Part shown: in pieces, positions 18,063 through 30,323 of the stretch | Layout: every line of letters starts with the position of its first letter | How positions within the stretch are numbered: the first letter of the stretch is position 1 | NCBI RefSeq assembly: GCF_000720425.1 | Contig: NZ_JOAJ01000002.1 | Coordinates: 1-64,000, forward strand | Direction: 5' to 3' | Length of the DNA: 64,000 bases | Origin: Nocardia rhamnosiphila NBRC 108938 | GTDB lineage: Bacteria > Actinomycetota > Actinomycetes > Mycobacteriales > Mycobacteriaceae | Program-made: the position numbers and the translations under genes | The notes under the pieces: model-generated | Seen by the model: only the letters and a program-made list of their open reading frames with translations | Database searches by the model: none | What the model was told of the DNA's origin: nothing

Positions 18063-18899
18063 ATGCGTGTTCAGCAGTCGGTGACAGTCGGCGGAATCCA
18101 GCTCTCCTACACGGACTTCGGTGGCAGCGCCCCGCCCGCGCTGGCGCTGCACGGCAGTTTCGGTCGCGGCGAGATCTTCTCCGCGATCGCACACGAACTG
18201 CGGGGCACGGTCCGCCTCATCGCCCCCGATCAGCGCGGCCACGGGCACAGCGACCGCGCCGACACCTACACCTGCGCGGATTTCGTTGCCGACGCAGCCC
18301 GTCTACTCGAACGGCTCGACCTCGGCCCGGCCGTCGTACTCGGGCACTCCCGCGGCGGTATCACCGCCTATCAACTCGCCGCCCGGTATCCCGACCTGGT
18401 GTCGGCCTTGATCATCGAAGATATCGGACCGGTCGTGCGTGAGCCGGAGGTCGCGCACCCCGTGCTACCGGTCCGAGGGTGGCCCGCCACGGCCCGCACC
18501 GACGCCGACCTGGCGGACGCTCTGCGCGCACGCGGCGTCCCCGATCCGAGCTACTTCCTGCAGAGCGTGGTCGACGCGCCCGACGGCGGGCGTCGCTTCC
18601 TGTTCGACTGGGAGGACATGATGGCCGTGCAGACCAGTGGCGTCGGCGACTGGTGGTCGGACTGGCTCGGCTCGACCTGCCCGGCACTGGTACTGCGCGG
18701 CGCGAACAGCCCGATGCTGCCGGCGCCGCTGGCCACGGCGATGGCCACCCGAAGGCCCGGCACCAGCCTGGTCGAAATCGCCGGCGCCGGGCACTGGATC
18801 CACGACGATGCGCCGCGAGCGATGGCGGCGGCCGTAACGGAATTCCTCGGCTTCCTACCACGCACCCGGACCGTGCCGCACGGGGCTCGACACGGATGA
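18063..18899 (+). CDS. alpha/beta hydrolase
   Basis: A 278-residue alpha/beta hydrolase. The nucleophile elbow is LGHSRGGITAY, the oxyanion region LALHGSFGRGE, and the catalytic His is in GAGHWIHDD. A DQRGHGHSDR motif after strand 4 is typical of the MenH/haloperoxidase-like group. The ATG at 18063 gives the natural N-terminus MRVQQSVTVGGIQLSYTDFG. Single gene; the substrate is unknown. It lies 240 bases before the NRPS gene in the same direction, but no shared promoter is evident. Confidence 0.8.
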   Translation: MRVQQSVTVGGIQLSYTDFGGSAPPALALHGSFGRGEIFSAIAHELRGTVRLIAPDQRGHGHSDRADTYTCADFVADAARLLERLDLGPAVVLGHSRGGITAYQLAARYPDLVSALIIEDIGPVVREPEVAHPVLPVRGWPATARTDADLADALRARGVPDPSYFLQSVVDAPDGGRRFLFDWEDMMAVQTSGVGDWWSDWLGSTCPALVLRGANSPMLPAPLATAMATRRPGTSLVEIAGAGHWIHDDAPRAMAAAVTEFLGFLPRTRTVPHGARHG

Positions 18900-19141
18900 T
18901 GGCAGCCCCGGTCTGCCGATTCACGACCGGATCGCCCGGCAGCGGCGGGCCGCGGTGCGCGACGAGCGGCCTCGACGACCGATAGGCGGGGACCTGTCAC
19001 CCCTCGACGTCCGCCGGACTCGTGCCACAACGTCGAAATCGCCACTCACGGTTGCTGCCCCGAATTATGGGGGGTATCGCACGCGACAATCCGCCGATAC
19101 GTTATTGCCGGAAATGATCAACGGGGTCGGGGAGATTCCTG

Positions 19142-22100
19142 GTGGGTGTGATGGGTAGGGGTTGGTTCGGGCTGTCCTCGGCGCAGTCCGCGATGTGGCA
19201 ACTGCAGCAGTTCCATCCGGATGTTCCGATCAATATCGCGATGTACGTGGATATCCATGACGATCTCGACCCGGACATGTTGCGCAGGGCCGGTATCGCC
19301 GCGGGACGGGAATTGGAGTCGGCGTACGTGCGAATCGCCGAGAACGGCGCCGGCCCGTCCCAGCTGGTGGACCCGGCGCTGGAGTCGGTACTGCACCGGG
19401 TCGATACGCGGAAGGCGGACGACCCGGAGGCGGCGGCGCACGAGTGGATGCGTGCCGATGTGACACATCCGGTGGATCCGGTGCGCGACCGGCTGGTTCG
19501 CAGCGCGCTGATCCGGCTCGCCGACGCGCGCTGGTTCTGGTATCTGCGGGCCCACCACCTCGTCCTGGACGGTTACGGCGCCATCACACTGATCGAGCGG
19601 ATCGGGCAGCACTACTCGGCGCTGGTGTCCGGACAGGCGCCGGAACCGCTGCACGCCACCGCTCTATCCGAAGTGGTGGCGGCCGAAAGGGCCTACCGGG
19701 ACAGCCCCCGAGCGGCGGCGGACCGGGCATATTGGGCCGAGCGAATGAGGGGATACAGCCCGGGGCCCGGACTGTCCGATCGCCAAGGCCCGCCGTCGGC
19801 GATCGGGTACACCGTGCGGGGTGAGCTGTCCGAGCCCGACAGCATGCTGATCACGGCAGCGGCAGAACGGCTGCACTGCACGGACACCGACCTCGTCACG
19901 GCGGCGTTCGTCTCGTACCTGGCTCGGCTCACCGGCCGCCACGATGTGCTGGTCGGCCTCACGGTCGCGGCCCGGACCACGGCCGTGCTGCGCCGCTCGG
20001 CCGGCGCCGTGTCCAATGTCGTGCCGCTGCGTATCGCCGTCGGCACAGACCTGACCGTGGCCGATCTCGTTCGCTCGATCCGGCTGGCCGTCATCGGCGC
20101 CGTGCGGCATCAGCACTATCCGTACGCCGAAATTCGGCGCCATGCCGGATCTACCGTACAGAACACCTCGGGTGAATTGGGTCCGCGAATCAATATCATG
20201 CCGTTCTTCGGAGATATTCGGCTGGGTTCCGCCACGGGACGCGTACATACTCTGTCCGCGGGCATGGTCGACGATCTCGTGGTCAATATCCACCCGTCGG
20301 GTAACGGTCTCCGCTATCGCATAAATTTCGAATTCAATATGCGCCGGTATTCGGTGGATCGGGCTCACGAACATCATTCGCGCTTCATGTCGTACCTGCG
20401 CCGGATGATCTCCGCCGCACCGGATCTGCCGGTGGCGGAACTGGAAGTTCTCGGTGCGAGCGAACAGCGTCTGCTGCTGACCGAGTGGAACGCCACGGAC
20501 CGTCCGCTGGTGCCGGAGCTGCTGCACGCGGGGTATGCCCGCGCGGCGGCCGCCTATCCGGACCGGGTCGCGGTGGCCGGTGCGGGCGTGACCTGGACGT
20601 ACCGGGAGTTCGATGCCCGGGTCAACCGGCTGGCCCGGTTGCTGATCGCCGAGGGGGTGGGGCCCGAGTGTGTCGTCGCGGTGACGGCTCGGCGATCGCC
20701 CGACTCGATCGTCGCCCTCTACGCGATTCTCACCGCCGGCGCCGCGTTCGTGCCGCTCGATCTCGAGCACCCACGCGAGCGCATCGCCTACGTATTGGAT
20801 ACGGTGCGGCCGGTCTGTGTACTCATCACGGCCGCCGAGTCCGATCAGCTGCCCGGCGCGGTTCCCGTTCTGCGTATCGACACACCCGGCACCGACGAAT
20901 TCGACAGCACTCCGGTGCGTCCGGGTGAACTGCGGCAACCGGTACGTCCCGGCAATACGGCATACGTGATCTTCACTTCGGGATCGACGGGGCGCCCCAA
21001 AGGGGTCGTGGTGTCCCACGCCGCGATCGACAACCAGATCCGGTGGATGCAGGCCGAATACGGGATCACCGCCGGCGACGTGTACCTGCAGAAGACGGCG
21101 GCCACATTCGATGTCTCGGTGTGGGGCCATTTCCTGCCGTTGCGGGCCGGCGCAACCCTCGTCGTCGCCGAACCGGATGGTCATCGCGATCCGGACTATC
21201 TCGCGGAAACCATTGCGGCGTACGGAGTGACGGTCACCGATTTCGTACCGTCGCTCTTGGCGGCGTTCGCCGCGCACACCCCGGCCGGCGCCGTCCCCAC
21301 CCTGCGCGATGTCTTCGTGATCGGGGAAACGTTACCGGCGGAGACCGTGGCGGCTGTTTCCGCGATCTCCGACGCGAAAGTGCACAATCTGTACGGTCCG
21401 ACCGAGGCCGCCGTATCGGTGACCTCCTGGCACGCCGGCGGCACCGAGGACATCGGCGTGCCCATCGGTGTGCCGGAGTGGAACACCCGGGTGTACGTCC
21501 TGGATTCCCGGCTCCGCCCGGTACCGCCGGGTGTGGTGGGCGAGTTGTATCTGGCCGGTGTCCAGCTGGCCCGTGGCTATGCGACACGGCCGGATCTGAC
21601 CGCGGACCGATTCGTGGCCGATCCGTTCGGCACCGGGCTGCGGATGTATCGCACAGGCGATCTGGCGTGTTGGCGCGCGATCGGCTCCCGCGGCGTGCTC
21701 GACCACCTGGGCCGGATCGACTTCCAGGTCAAGCTGCGCGGTCAGCGCATCGAACTCGGGGAGATCGAAACAGCCTTGCTGCGACAGCGGTCGGTCGGTC
21801 AGGCGGTCGCGGTGGTGGCGGCGGCCGAACCGGGCGACCGGCTGGTGGCCTATGTGGTCCCGGTCCCCGGCGCCCGGATCGACCGGACCGAACTATTGGA
21901 CGCGGTGCGCGAGACACTGCCCGCCTATATGGTGCCGGCGGCCGTGGTCGTCCTGGACGAACTGCCGTCGACACCGAACGGCAAGGTGGACCGCCGGGCC
22001 CTGCCCGCCCCCGAGTTCGTGCCGCGCGAATTCCGCGCCCCGGTCACCGAGGCCGAGAAGGTTATCGCGCAGATCTACACGGAACTGCTGGCCGTGCGGG

Positions 22101-25100
22101 AGGCCGGCGCCGACGACGATTTCTTCGAACTCGGCGGCGACAGCATCGCCGCGCTCCAGGTGGTATCGCGGGCCCGGGCACAGGGGTGGCGGATCACCGC
22201 GCAGGATGTGTTCGAGGCCGGCACGGTGGCCGCGCTGGCGGCGCACGCCACCCGGCAGGACGGTACCGAGGGCCGTTCCGCCCCGGTGCCGGGCCCACGT
22301 CCGGAACATGTTCCGCTCTCGCCCGCGCAGCAGCGGATGTGGTTTCTCAACCGGTTCGATTCCGTCGCGGGCGTGGACAATATCGCGGCGGTCGTCGGCC
22401 TGGCCGGGCACCTGGACCCGGCGGTACTACGGCAGGCGATGGCCGATGTGATCGACCGGCACGAAGTGTTGCGGACGGTTTACCCGGAGCGGGACGGTGT
22501 CCCCCACCAGCAGATCGTGCCGGCCGGGCAGGTGCACGCGGACCTCACCCCGATCCCCGTGACCGAGGAGGAGCTGCGCCCGCGCATCATCGCCGAGATC
22601 TCGGCCGGGTTCGATGTGACCGCCGCGGTGCCCGTGCGGACGGTCCTGTTCCGCCGCGCCGAGCGGGATATGCCCGAACATGTACTGGTGTTCGTGGTGC
22701 ACCACATCAGCGCCGACGGCTGGTCGATGGCTCCGTTGACCCGGGATGTGATGGCGGCGTACGAGGCGCGCACCGCCGGCGTCGCTCCGGCCTGGACACC
22801 GCTCCCGGTGCAGTACGCCGACTACGCACTGTGGCAGCGTGATGTGCTCGGCGCGGAGGACGACCCGGGCAGTCTCGGCGCGCGGCAGATCGCCTATTGG
22901 CGAGCCGCGCTGGCCGGACTGCCCGACGAGCTGAACCTGCCCGCCGACCGGCCGCGCCCGGCGGTACGTTCGTTCGCGGGTGGACGGGTGCGATTCTCGA
23001 TCGAAGCGGAGTCGGCACAGGCGCTCGACACGCTGGCCCGGGACAACAACGCGACCTTGTTCATGGTGGTGCACGCGGCGTTCGCGGTGTTCCTGGCGCG
23101 CCTGTCGGGGAGCGGCGATATCGCCATCGGCACGCCGGTCGCGGGTCGCGGTGCGGCCGAACTCGACGATATGGTCGGCATGTTCGTGAACACCCTGGTG
23201 CTGCGGTCCCGGGTGCCGGGCGCCGCCCCGTTCACGGAGGTGCTGGCCGCGATCAGAGAGAACGATCTGGAAGCCTTCGACCATGCCGACGTACCCTTCG
23301 AGCGGCTGGTGGAGCTGCTGAACCCACGACGGTCGACGGCACTCCATCCGCTGTTCCAGGTGGCGCTGTCGTTCGAGAACATGCCGCGGCACGAACTCGA
23401 GTTGCCCGGACTGCGCGTGGCGGCCCTCGACATCGATGCCGGCCTCGCGAAATCCGATCTGCTGCTGACCATCGGACAGCGATCCGAGGTCGACGGAAGT
23501 CTGGCCGCGGAATTCTCGTTCGCCCGGGATCTGTTCGATCCGGAAACCGTCGAGGTCTTCGGTCAGCGATTCCGGCGACTGCTGGCCGCGATCACCGCCG
23601 CCCCGCGGACACCGGTGGGTGACCTGCCCCTGCTCGACGCCACCGAGCACGCGCTCCTCACCCGGGTGCCGGACAATGCGGTCACGGCGACCGGTCTGCT
23701 GCCGGAGATGCTGGCCCACGGTGCGGCCCGCGACCCGGCGCAGATCGCGATCCGCTATCGGGGTCGTTCGACCACCTACCGGGAACTGGACGAGTACTCC
23801 TCGCGTCTGGCGCGGGTTCTCATCGAGCGGGGTGTGGGGCCGGAGCGGGTGGTCGCTCTGGCGTTCCCACGGTCCGCGACCATGGTGGCCGCGTTCTGGG
23901 CCGTGGCGAAGACCGGGGGTGCGCATGTACCGGTGGATCCGGCGTATCCGGAAGCCCGGATACGGCATATGGTCGCCGACTCCGGTGCCGTGCTGGGATT
24001 GACCGGTAGCGAGTTCACGGCACGGCTACCCGCCGAGGTGGACTGGTTGTGGTTGGACGATCCGGTGACCGGCGCACAGATCGAGGCGCGATCGGCCGCG
24101 CCGGTCGGCGATACCGACCGGGTCGCCGCACTCGAGGTACGGCATCCGGCCTATGTCATCTACACCTCCGGCTCGACCGGTCTACCCAAGGGCGTGACGG
24201 TCACCCATTCGGGGCTGCGCGCTCTGGTCGACACCATGACGACGCAGTACGGCCTGCGGCCGCGCCACCGGCTCCTGCACATCTGTTCGCCGAGCTTCGA
24301 TCCCTCGGTACTGGAGTGGATGTGCGCGGCCGCCACCGGCGCCACCCTGGTCGTCGCGCCCGCGGAGATCATCGGTGGCCCGGATCTGACCGAACTCGTC
24401 CGTGCCGAACAAGTGACACATACGATCACCACCCCGGCGGTGCTGGGCACCATGGAACCCACCGCCGCATACGCGCTCCAGGTGGTTTCGGTCGGTGGCG
24501 ATGTGACCACCGGGGATCTGCTGGCGCAGTGGATACCCGGGCGCACCTACCTCAACACCTACGGTCCCACCGAGACCACCATCATCTCCTCGTTCGCGAA
24601 ACCGGTTCCGGGCGCGCACATCACCATCGGTGACCCGGTACCGGGCACGTCGGCGCTGGTACTCGACGAGCGGCTGCGGCCGGTTCCACCTGGAGTGCTC
24701 GGTGAGCTGTACCTCACCGGTGCCGGCCTGGCCCGCGGCTATCACCACCGGCCGGCCGCGACCGCCGGCCGATTCGTCGCCAGCCCGTGGGGCCCGGCGG
24801 GTACGCGCCTGTACCGCACCGGGGATGTGGTGCGCTGGTATGCCGCACCCGGCCGGCGCGCCGGCAATACCGCCGTGGCCGCGGTGCACCGGGAACTCGA
24901 CTATGTGGGCCGCTCGGACTTCCAGATCAAGATCCGTGGTTTCCGTATCGAACCCGGCGAGATCGATTCCGTGCTGGCCCGTCACCCCGCCGTCGCTTTC
25001 GCTCGCACCCTCGGGCGGGAGATGGTCCCCGGTGAAACCACCCTCGTGGCCTATCTCGTCGCCGCGCCGGGCCACCGCATCGATGCCGAGGAAGTGAGAC

Positions 25101-28100
25101 GGTTCGCGGCCACCCTCCTCCCGTCGCATATGACGCCCAGCGCGATCGTGGCGCTGGACGAGGTCCCATTGACCCCGACCGGCAAATTCGATCGGACGGC
25201 GCTACCGGCACCCACCCGGTTGCGGCGCGAATTCCGCGCTCCGGCCGGTGCAGTCGAAACGATCATCGCCGGACTCTTCGCCGAGTTCCTGGGCGTCGAG
25301 AAGGTCGGTGCCGAGGACGACTTCTTCGATCTCGGTGGCAATTCACTGGTGGCGGTCCAGGTCGCGGCCCGCCTCGGTGCGGCGCTGGACACCCGGGTAC
25401 CGGTGCGTACGCTGTTCGAGGCGCCGACGGTGACCGAACTGGCGATCCGCGCCGGGGAACTGGCCGGTGCCGGACACGAGGCGCCGACCGCCGGACCGCG
25501 TCCCGCACGCATTCCGCCGTCCCCGGCCCAGCAGCGGATGTGGTTGCTCAACCAGTCCGCTCTCGACTCCGCGTCCTACAACATTCCGCTGGCGATCCGC
25601 CTGACGGGCGAACTGGATATCGCGGCCCTGCGGGCGGCGATCTCCGACGTCGTGGCCCGCCACGAAACCCTGCGCACCAGCTATCCCGAAGACCCGGGCG
25701 GCCCCGTCCAGCAGGTGCTGCCGGCTCCGGTGGGCGACGCGGTGCCACCGCTGATCACGGTGGCCGACGAGACGGAGCTGGCGGCGCGTATCCACGAGGC
25801 CACCGTGGCCGGTTTCGACGTCACGGCCGAGGTGCCGGTCCGTATGTTCCTGTTCCGGCGCGCCGATCACACCGGGCCGGGCACCGACCACGTCCTCCTC
25901 GTGGTCGCCCACCATATTGCCGTCGACGGGTGGTCGACGGGTCCACTGGCACGCGACCTGATGACGGCCTACACGTCGCGGGCGCGCGGCACGCGGCCGG
26001 GGTGGGACCCACTGCCGGTCCACTACGCGGACTACACACTGTGGCATCGGCGACTGCTCGGCGACGCGGGCGACCCCGGCTCGCTCGCCGCCACCCAACT
26101 CGCCTACTGGCGTGCGGAACTGGCCGGATTGCCGGAGCAGTCCGGGTTTCCCGCCGACCGCAGCCGCCCGGCCGTACCCTCCGCGTCCGGCGGGTCGGTC
26201 GAATTCGTCATCGACTCCGATACCGCCGCGCGATTGCGGTCGCTGGCGCGGAGCAACGACGCGACCGTGTTCATGGTGGTGCACGCCGCCACGGCGCTAC
26301 TGCTGAGCCGGATGTCGAGCGAGACGGATGTGGCCATCGGTGTGCCGGTCGCCGGACGGGGCGACGCGGCCCTCGAAGATCTCGTCGGGATGTTCGTCAA
26401 CACCGTGGTCCTGCGCACCCGTATCGATCCGGCCGAAGGGTTCGGCACGCTGCTCACCCGCACCCGCCGTACCGACCTGGCGGCGATGGCGCACGCGGAC
26501 CTGCCGTTCGACGCCGTGGTGGACGCGGTGCGGGCGAGCCGCCCGCACTCCCGGGCGCCGCTGTTCCGGGCGTTCCTGGCCTACCAGAACCTGCCGTCGG
26601 TCGAGGTCGAGCTGCCGGAACTCGACGTCTCGGTGCCGGTCCTACCGGTCCATGCCCCGATGTTCGACCTCACGATCACCTTCGTCGACGGACCTCCCAC
26701 CGACCGGCTCGATGGACGGATCACCTACGACGCCGACCTGTTCGACGAGTCCACGGTGCGGCGGACGGCCGCGCGGCTGGTACGCCTCCTGTCGGCGGTG
26801 GTCGAAGAACCCGAGCGCCCGGTCGGCGATATCGATCTGCTCCTCGACGCCGAACGCACCGAGATTCTCGACATGGAACGCACCGAGGTCTCGGCGCCGT
26901 GGGCGCAAGCGGGCGTCGAATCCGGGGCGGCCACCCTGGTCGATCTCGTCGACGCGAGCGTGGCCGCCCATCCCGGGCGGATCGCCGTCACCGACGGCAC
27001 CACGACCTCGACCTACGCCGAGCTGTCCCGGCGCGCGGAGCCGGTCGCGGCGCGATTGATCCGGGCGGGTGCCGGCCCGGGTGCCCTGGTGGCGGTGGCG
27101 CTCGAGCGCACCACGCAGTGGCCGGTCGCGCTGCTGGCCGTCCTGCGGTCGGGCGCGGCATACCTTCCGATCGACCCGCGCTGGCCACGCCGCCGCACGG
27201 AAGCCGTACTCGCGGAAGCCCGTCCCGCCCTCGTGCTCACCAGCACCGGCCTGCTGACGGAACTGCCGGTCGGTGACCGGACGGTGCTGCTCGTCGACTC
27301 CGTGGAACCGGCCCCGGCCGCCGCCCCCGGAATACCACCGCGGCGTGCCGTCGCTGCCCGGGCCGACGATCCGGCGTATGTCATCTTCACCTCCGGATCC
27401 ACCGGCAGGCCGAAAGGAGTCGCGGTCACCCATCGCAACGTGGTGCGGCTGTTCGCCGGCGCCCTGTCCTACTTCGAAGTCGGCGAGTCCGACGTGTGGG
27501 CGGTGTTCCATTCGTTCGCGTTCGATTTCGCGGTATGGGAACTGTGGGGTGCGCTCGTCACCGGCGGCACCGCGGTGATCGTCGACCACGCGACCGCACG
27601 GTCGCCGGAGGACCTGTGGGAACTGCTCGTCCGGGAGCGGGTGACCGTGCTGTCCCAGACCCCGACGGCGTTCTACGGACTGGCCGAGGCAGGTCACCGG
27701 ACGGGCGGGGAGCCCGCCCACGCGCTGCGCTATCTCGTCTTCGGCGGGGAGGCGCTGGATACGACCCGGCTGACCGAATGGTACGACCGCTTCGAGGAGA
27801 CCCGGCCGCGGCTGGTGAACATGTACGGGATCACCGAGACCACGGTGCATGTCACGGTGCAGCCGCTGGACCGGGATACGGCCGGCCGGCAGGCGCCGGG
27901 CAGCCCCGTCGGCCGCGCAATACCCGGGCTCGCCACCTACATTCTGGATTCCCGGATGCGGCCGGCGCCGGTGGGCAGCCCCGGGGAGATCTACGTCGGC
28001 GGTGCGCAGGTCGCACAGGGTTACCTCGGGCGGCCGGGCCTCACCGCGACGCGGTTCGTGGCCGACCCCGCCGGCCCACCCGGCGCCCGGATGTACCGGT

Positions 28101-29986
28101 CCGGTGATCTCGGGCGCTGGCAGGACGGCCGGCTCCACCACCTGGGCCGCGGTGACCAGCAGGTGCAGTTGCGCGGATTCCGGATCGAAACGGGCGAGAT
28201 CGAGACGGTGCTGGCGGCGGCCGACGGGGTCGAGGAGGCCCGGGTGATCGTGCGCGACGGCAGGTTGCTGGCCTATGTGCGCGCTACCGGCCCGGCTCCG
28301 GCCGAGGGACTCCGGCAACGAGTGGCGCAACAGCTGCCGGAACATATGGTTCCCGCGGCGATCACCCGGGTCCGCACCTGGCCTGTCACCGTCAACGGCA
28401 AATTCGATGTGCACGCCCTACCGGAACCGGATTTCGACGCCGGGTCGACCGGCCGGCCGCCGCGCACCGACCGGGAGAAGGTGCTGGCTGCCGTATTCGC
28501 CGAGGTGCTGGAGCTGCCCACGGTGGGTATCGACGACGATTTCTTCCGGATGGGCGGCGATTCCGTCCGGGCCGTCCGCCTGCGCAACCGGGTCCGCACG
28601 GCTCTCGGTACCGAGGTCAGTGTGGCGGATGTGTTCGAAACCCGCACGGTGGCGGCGCTGGCCACGCTGTCGACGCGCCCGATCGAACTGCCCGCCCGGC
28701 TCGACGCCGCCCGTCCCGAGGTCATCCCATTGTCGTATCCGCAACGGCGGCTGGTCGAGCTCAACGAACGCGAACGCGGCGCATCAGGGCCCGGCCGCGC
28801 CTACGCGTTCGCTCTCCGCTTCGCCCGCGCCGCGGATCCGGACATCGTCTCGGCGGCCCTGGTCGATCTGACCACCCGCCACGAGGTCCTGCGCACCGTC
28901 TTCCCGGGATATCAACGCATCCTGCCGCCGGGTTCGACGGATTTCGCCGTGGTGGCCGGCACCGGTGAGCCCATCGATATCGATGCTCAGCTGAGCCCGT
29001 TCGACCTGCGTCGCGAGCTGCCGCTGCGAGTCCGCCTGATCCGGAGCCCGGACGGAACGGACCGGCTGATCGTCGTACTGCATCATGTCGCGGCGGACGG
29101 ATGGTCGATCGCGCCCCTGATCCAGGATTTCGCCGCCGCGCTGTCGGCCCGCGCCGCGGGGACGCGGCCGGACCGGGAACCGTTGCCGATCCAGTACGCC
29201 GAGCACGCGACCTGGCAGCACACCCTGGTCGCCGGTATCGGCCGGAGCGCCGGGATCGATCGGCAGTCGACTTTCTGGATGGAGCGGCTGGCCGAACTTC
29301 CGCCGCCTCCGTCGAGGCTCCACCGCCCGCCCGCGGCGCCACAGCCGATCGCCGGGGTGCGCTACATCTATATCGAACCGACCCGCTACCGGGACCTGCG
29401 CGGTTTCGCGGATCACCATGTGACGAGTGCGTTCACCGTGGTGCACGCCGCCTTCACCCTGGCCCTGCGTGAATTCGGGTTCGGGGACGATATCGCCGTA
29501 TGTGCCCCGACCGCCGGGCGAACCGAGACCGGACTCGAAGTCGCGGTGGGCCGATTCACCAACTTCCTCGTCCTACGCTGCGACCTGTCCGGAGATCCGG
29601 ACTTCCCGAAACTGGTGGACGATCTCGGGCGTATTCGCGTCGCGGCCCTGGATCACCAGGATATTCCGTTCGAATATCTGGCCGACACCCTCCGGATCCG
29701 CGACCACCTCCGGGTTCGTCTCGCCTTCCAGAACATCCCGGCCGCCGACCTTCGCGGATCCGATGTGGTTGCGGACCGGGAGCCCGTCACCGTCGTGGCC
29801 CCTGCGGATTTCGACCTCTCCCTCATCCTGTCCGAGCAGAAAGACGACCACGGCCGCACGGTCGCGTTGTTCGGATCGCTGGAGTACGCCACCGATGTCG
29901 TCGAGCCGGCCGAAGCGGACCGGGTGGCCGGCCGTTTCGAGGAGATCCTCGGTGAGAACGTCGCGGAGTACCCCGGTGCCGGGTGA
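19142..29986 (+). CDS. trimodular non-ribosomal peptide synthetase
   Basis: A 3614-residue NRPS. Domains by residue: C1 8-440 (HHLVLDG near 138), A1 456-960, T1 with FFELGGDS near 995, C2 1057-1500 (HHISADG near 1187), A2 1520-2030, T2 FFDLGGNS near 2062, C3 2123-2560 (HHIAVDG near 2257), A3 2598-3100, T3 FFRMGGDS near 3136, C4 3195-3600 (HHVAADG near 3314). There is no epimerase, methyltransferase or thioesterase domain. Codes read by alignment to GrsA: A1 DVWDFILVSK, A2 DPLIVVTIIK, A3 DFWSVGMVHK; only A3 resembles a known one (threonine, DFWNIGMVHK). The leading C domain suggests acylation or uptake of an upstream unit; the terminal C domain suggests release by condensation with a nucleophile. 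No MbtH-like or phosphopantetheinyl transferase gene is in the window. The GTG at 19142 has GGGGAG upstream; an ATG at 19151 is an alternative. Confidence 0.95.
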   Translation: MGVMGRGWFGLSSAQSAMWQLQQFHPDVPINIAMYVDIHDDLDPDMLRRAGIAAGRELESAYVRIAENGAGPSQLVDPALESVLHRVDTRKADDPEAAAHEWMRADVTHPVDPVRDRLVRSALIRLADARWFWYLRAHHLVLDGYGAITLIERIGQHYSALVSGQAPEPLHATALSEVVAAERAYRDSPRAAADRAYWAERMRGYSPGPGLSDRQGPPSAIGYTVRGELSEPDSMLITAAAERLHCTDTDLVTAAFVSYLARLTGRHDVLVGLTVAARTTAVLRRSAGAVSNVVPLRIAVGTDLTVADLVRSIRLAVIGAVRHQHYPYAEIRRHAGSTVQNTSGELGPRINIMPFFGDIRLGSATGRVHTLSAGMVDDLVVNIHPSGNGLRYRINFEFNMRRYSVDRAHEHHSRFMSYLRRMISAAPDLPVAELEVLGASEQRLLLTEWNATDRPLVPELLHAGYARAAAAYPDRVAVAGAGVTWTYREFDARVNRLARLLIAEGVGPECVVAVTARRSPDSIVALYAILTAGAAFVPLDLEHPRERIAYVLDTVRPVCVLITAAESDQLPGAVPVLRIDTPGTDEFDSTPVRPGELRQPVRPGNTAYVIFTSGSTGRPKGVVVSHAAIDNQIRWMQAEYGITAGDVYLQKTAATFDVSVWGHFLPLRAGATLVVAEPDGHRDPDYLAETIAAYGVTVTDFVPSLLAAFAAHTPAGAVPTLRDVFVIGETLPAETVAAVSAISDAKVHNLYGPTEAAVSVTSWHAGGTEDIGVPIGVPEWNTRVYVLDSRLRPVPPGVVGELYLAGVQLARGYATRPDLTADRFVADPFGTGLRMYRTGDLACWRAIGSRGVLDHLGRIDFQVKLRGQRIELGEIETALLRQRSVGQAVAVVAAAEPGDRLVAYVVPVPGARIDRTELLDAVRETLPAYMVPAAVVVLDELPSTPNGKVDRRALPAPEFVPREFRAPVTEAEKVIAQIYTELLAVREAGADDDFFELGGDSIAALQVVSRARAQGWRITAQDVFEAGTVAALAAHATRQDGTEGRSAPVPGPRPEHVPLSPAQQRMWFLNRFDSVAGVDNIAAVVGLAGHLDPAVLRQAMADVIDRHEVLRTVYPERDGVPHQQIVPAGQVHADLTPIPVTEEELRPRIIAEISAGFDVTAAVPVRTVLFRRAERDMPEHVLVFVVHHISADGWSMAPLTRDVMAAYEARTAGVAPAWTPLPVQYADYALWQRDVLGAEDDPGSLGARQIAYWRAALAGLPDELNLPADRPRPAVRSFAGGRVRFSIEAESAQALDTLARDNNATLFMVVHAAFAVFLARLSGSGDIAIGTPVAGRGAAELDDMVGMFVNTLVLRSRVPGAAPFTEVLAAIRENDLEAFDHADVPFERLVELLNPRRSTALHPLFQVALSFENMPRHELELPGLRVAALDIDAGLAKSDLLLTIGQRSEVDGSLAAEFSFARDLFDPETVEVFGQRFRRLLAAITAAPRTPVGDLPLLDATEHALLTRVPDNAVTATGLLPEMLAHGAARDPAQIAIRYRGRSTTYRELDEYSSRLARVLIERGVGPERVVALAFPRSATMVAAFWAVAKTGGAHVPVDPAYPEARIRHMVADSGAVLGLTGSEFTARLPAEVDWLWLDDPVTGAQIEARSAAPVGDTDRVAALEVRHPAYVIYTSGSTGLPKGVTVTHSGLRALVDTMTTQYGLRPRHRLLHICSPSFDPSVLEWMCAAATGATLVVAPAEIIGGPDLTELVRAEQVTHTITTPAVLGTMEPTAAYALQVVSVGGDVTTGDLLAQWIPGRTYLNTYGPTETTIISSFAKPVPGAHITIGDPVPGTSALVLDERLRPVPPGVLGELYLTGAGLARGYHHRPAATAGRFVASPWGPAGTRLYRTGDVVRWYAAPGRRAGNTAVAAVHRELDYVGRSDFQIKIRGFRIEPGEIDSVLARHPAVAFARTLGREMVPGETTLVAYLVAAPGHRIDAEEVRRFAATLLPSHMTPSAIVALDEVPLTPTGKFDRTALPAPTRLRREFRAPAGAVETIIAGLFAEFLGVEKVGAEDDFFDLGGNSLVAVQVAARLGAALDTRVPVRTLFEAPTVTELAIRAGELAGAGHEAPTAGPRPARIPPSPAQQRMWLLNQSALDSASYNIPLAIRLTGELDIAALRAAISDVVARHETLRTSYPEDPGGPVQQVLPAPVGDAVPPLITVADETELAARIHEATVAGFDVTAEVPVRMFLFRRADHTGPGTDHVLLVVAHHIAVDGWSTGPLARDLMTAYTSRARGTRPGWDPLPVHYADYTLWHRRLLGDAGDPGSLAATQLAYWRAELAGLPEQSGFPADRSRPAVPSASGGSVEFVIDSDTAARLRSLARSNDATVFMVVHAATALLLSRMSSETDVAIGVPVAGRGDAALEDLVGMFVNTVVLRTRIDPAEGFGTLLTRTRRTDLAAMAHADLPFDAVVDAVRASRPHSRAPLFRAFLAYQNLPSVEVELPELDVSVPVLPVHAPMFDLTITFVDGPPTDRLDGRITYDADLFDESTVRRTAARLVRLLSAVVEEPERPVGDIDLLLDAERTEILDMERTEVSAPWAQAGVESGAATLVDLVDASVAAHPGRIAVTDGTTTSTYAELSRRAEPVAARLIRAGAGPGALVAVALERTTQWPVALLAVLRSGAAYLPIDPRWPRRRTEAVLAEARPALVLTSTGLLTELPVGDRTVLLVDSVEPAPAAAPGIPPRRAVAARADDPAYVIFTSGSTGRPKGVAVTHRNVVRLFAGALSYFEVGESDVWAVFHSFAFDFAVWELWGALVTGGTAVIVDHATARSPEDLWELLVRERVTVLSQTPTAFYGLAEAGHRTGGEPAHALRYLVFGGEALDTTRLTEWYDRFEETRPRLVNMYGITETTVHVTVQPLDRDTAGRQAPGSPVGRAIPGLATYILDSRMRPAPVGSPGEIYVGGAQVAQGYLGRPGLTATRFVADPAGPPGARMYRSGDLGRWQDGRLHHLGRGDQQVQLRGFRIETGEIETVLAAADGVEEARVIVRDGRLLAYVRATGPAPAEGLRQRVAQQLPEHMVPAAITRVRTWPVTVNGKFDVHALPEPDFDAGSTGRPPRTDREKVLAAVFAEVLELPTVGIDDDFFRMGGDSVRAVRLRNRVRTALGTEVSVADVFETRTVAALATLSTRPIELPARLDAARPEVIPLSYPQRRLVELNERERGASGPGRAYAFALRFARAADPDIVSAALVDLTTRHEVLRTVFPGYQRILPPGSTDFAVVAGTGEPIDIDAQLSPFDLRRELPLRVRLIRSPDGTDRLIVVLHHVAADGWSIAPLIQDFAAALSARAAGTRPDREPLPIQYAEHATWQHTLVAGIGRSAGIDRQSTFWMERLAELPPPPSRLHRPPAAPQPIAGVRYIYIEPTRYRDLRGFADHHVTSAFTVVHAAFTLALREFGFGDDIAVCAPTAGRTETGLEVAVGRFTNFLVLRCDLSGDPDFPKLVDDLGRIRVAALDHQDIPFEYLADTLRIRDHLRVRLAFQNIPAADLRGSDVVADREPVTVVAPADFDLSLILSEQKDDHGRTVALFGSLEYATDVVEPAEADRVAGRFEEILGENVAEYPGAG

Positions 29987-30021
29987 CGCCCGGGGGGAAG
30001 CCCCGGCTACCGGTGGCGGAT

Positions 30022-30042
30022 CGGTGAAACGGCTTTTCACCG
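30022..30042 (+). terminator. hairpin after the NRPS gene
   Basis: Arms CGGTGAAA (30022-30029) and TTTCACCG (30035-30042) form a perfect 8-bp stem with a five-base loop, 36 bases after the NRPS stop. There is no U-tract, as is common for high-G+C actinobacterial terminators. Confidence 0.5.
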
Positions 30043-30187
30043 GTCCCCAGGAATTTGCTGTGCGACTTTCCCGCGACCGGTACCGTGCACAGAGCAGATA
30101 CCTACGGACTTCATTGCTGATGGCTCGACGCGGACATCGCCGAACGATATGTAGGAATCGGCGAATGTGTCAGTGAAACAGCACTGT

Positions 30188-30237
30188 TCGCCGAGCGGGC
30201 CGCGTCCCTGTCCACAGGGAGCGGTCGCGCTCGGCGA
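30188..30237 (+). repeat. 50-base imperfect palindrome upstream of the P450 gene
   Basis: Outer arms TCGCCGAGCG (30188-30197) and CGCTCGGCGA (30228-30237) are perfect complements, and an inner stem TCCCTG/CAGGGA closes on the loop TCCA. The element lies 86 bases before the P450 start, in the 338-bp gap after the NRPS. It could be a transcript leader structure, attenuator or second terminator. No further gene is visible in this gap. Confidence 0.55.
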
Positions 30238-30323
30238 GTACCTGTTCCATCGATTGGAGCCTCGTCTTTGACCGTGCACTACACCTCGATGTTGCCGAAG
30301 CAGCGTTTGCCCGCGGGTGCCCG

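Noticed and set aside
18900..19141. CCCC and GGGG arms around AATTAT before the NRPS as a specific regulator site
   Set aside because: The arms are only four bases and low in information; I cannot link them to any regulator.
22427..23968. Long minus-strand open frame inside the NRPS (513 codons)
   Set aside because: High G+C keeps antisense frames open; its translation is Arg/Gly/His-rich with no family motif and lies wholly over conserved C2/A2 sequence.
26642..28414. Long minus-strand open frame inside the NRPS (590 codons)
   Set aside because: Antisense shadow of the third module; composition is unlike a real protein and has no ribosome site.
19142..29986. Internal direct repeats that could suggest tandem duplication or a mobile element
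   Set aside because: They are the homologous C, A and T domains expected of a modular synthetase.
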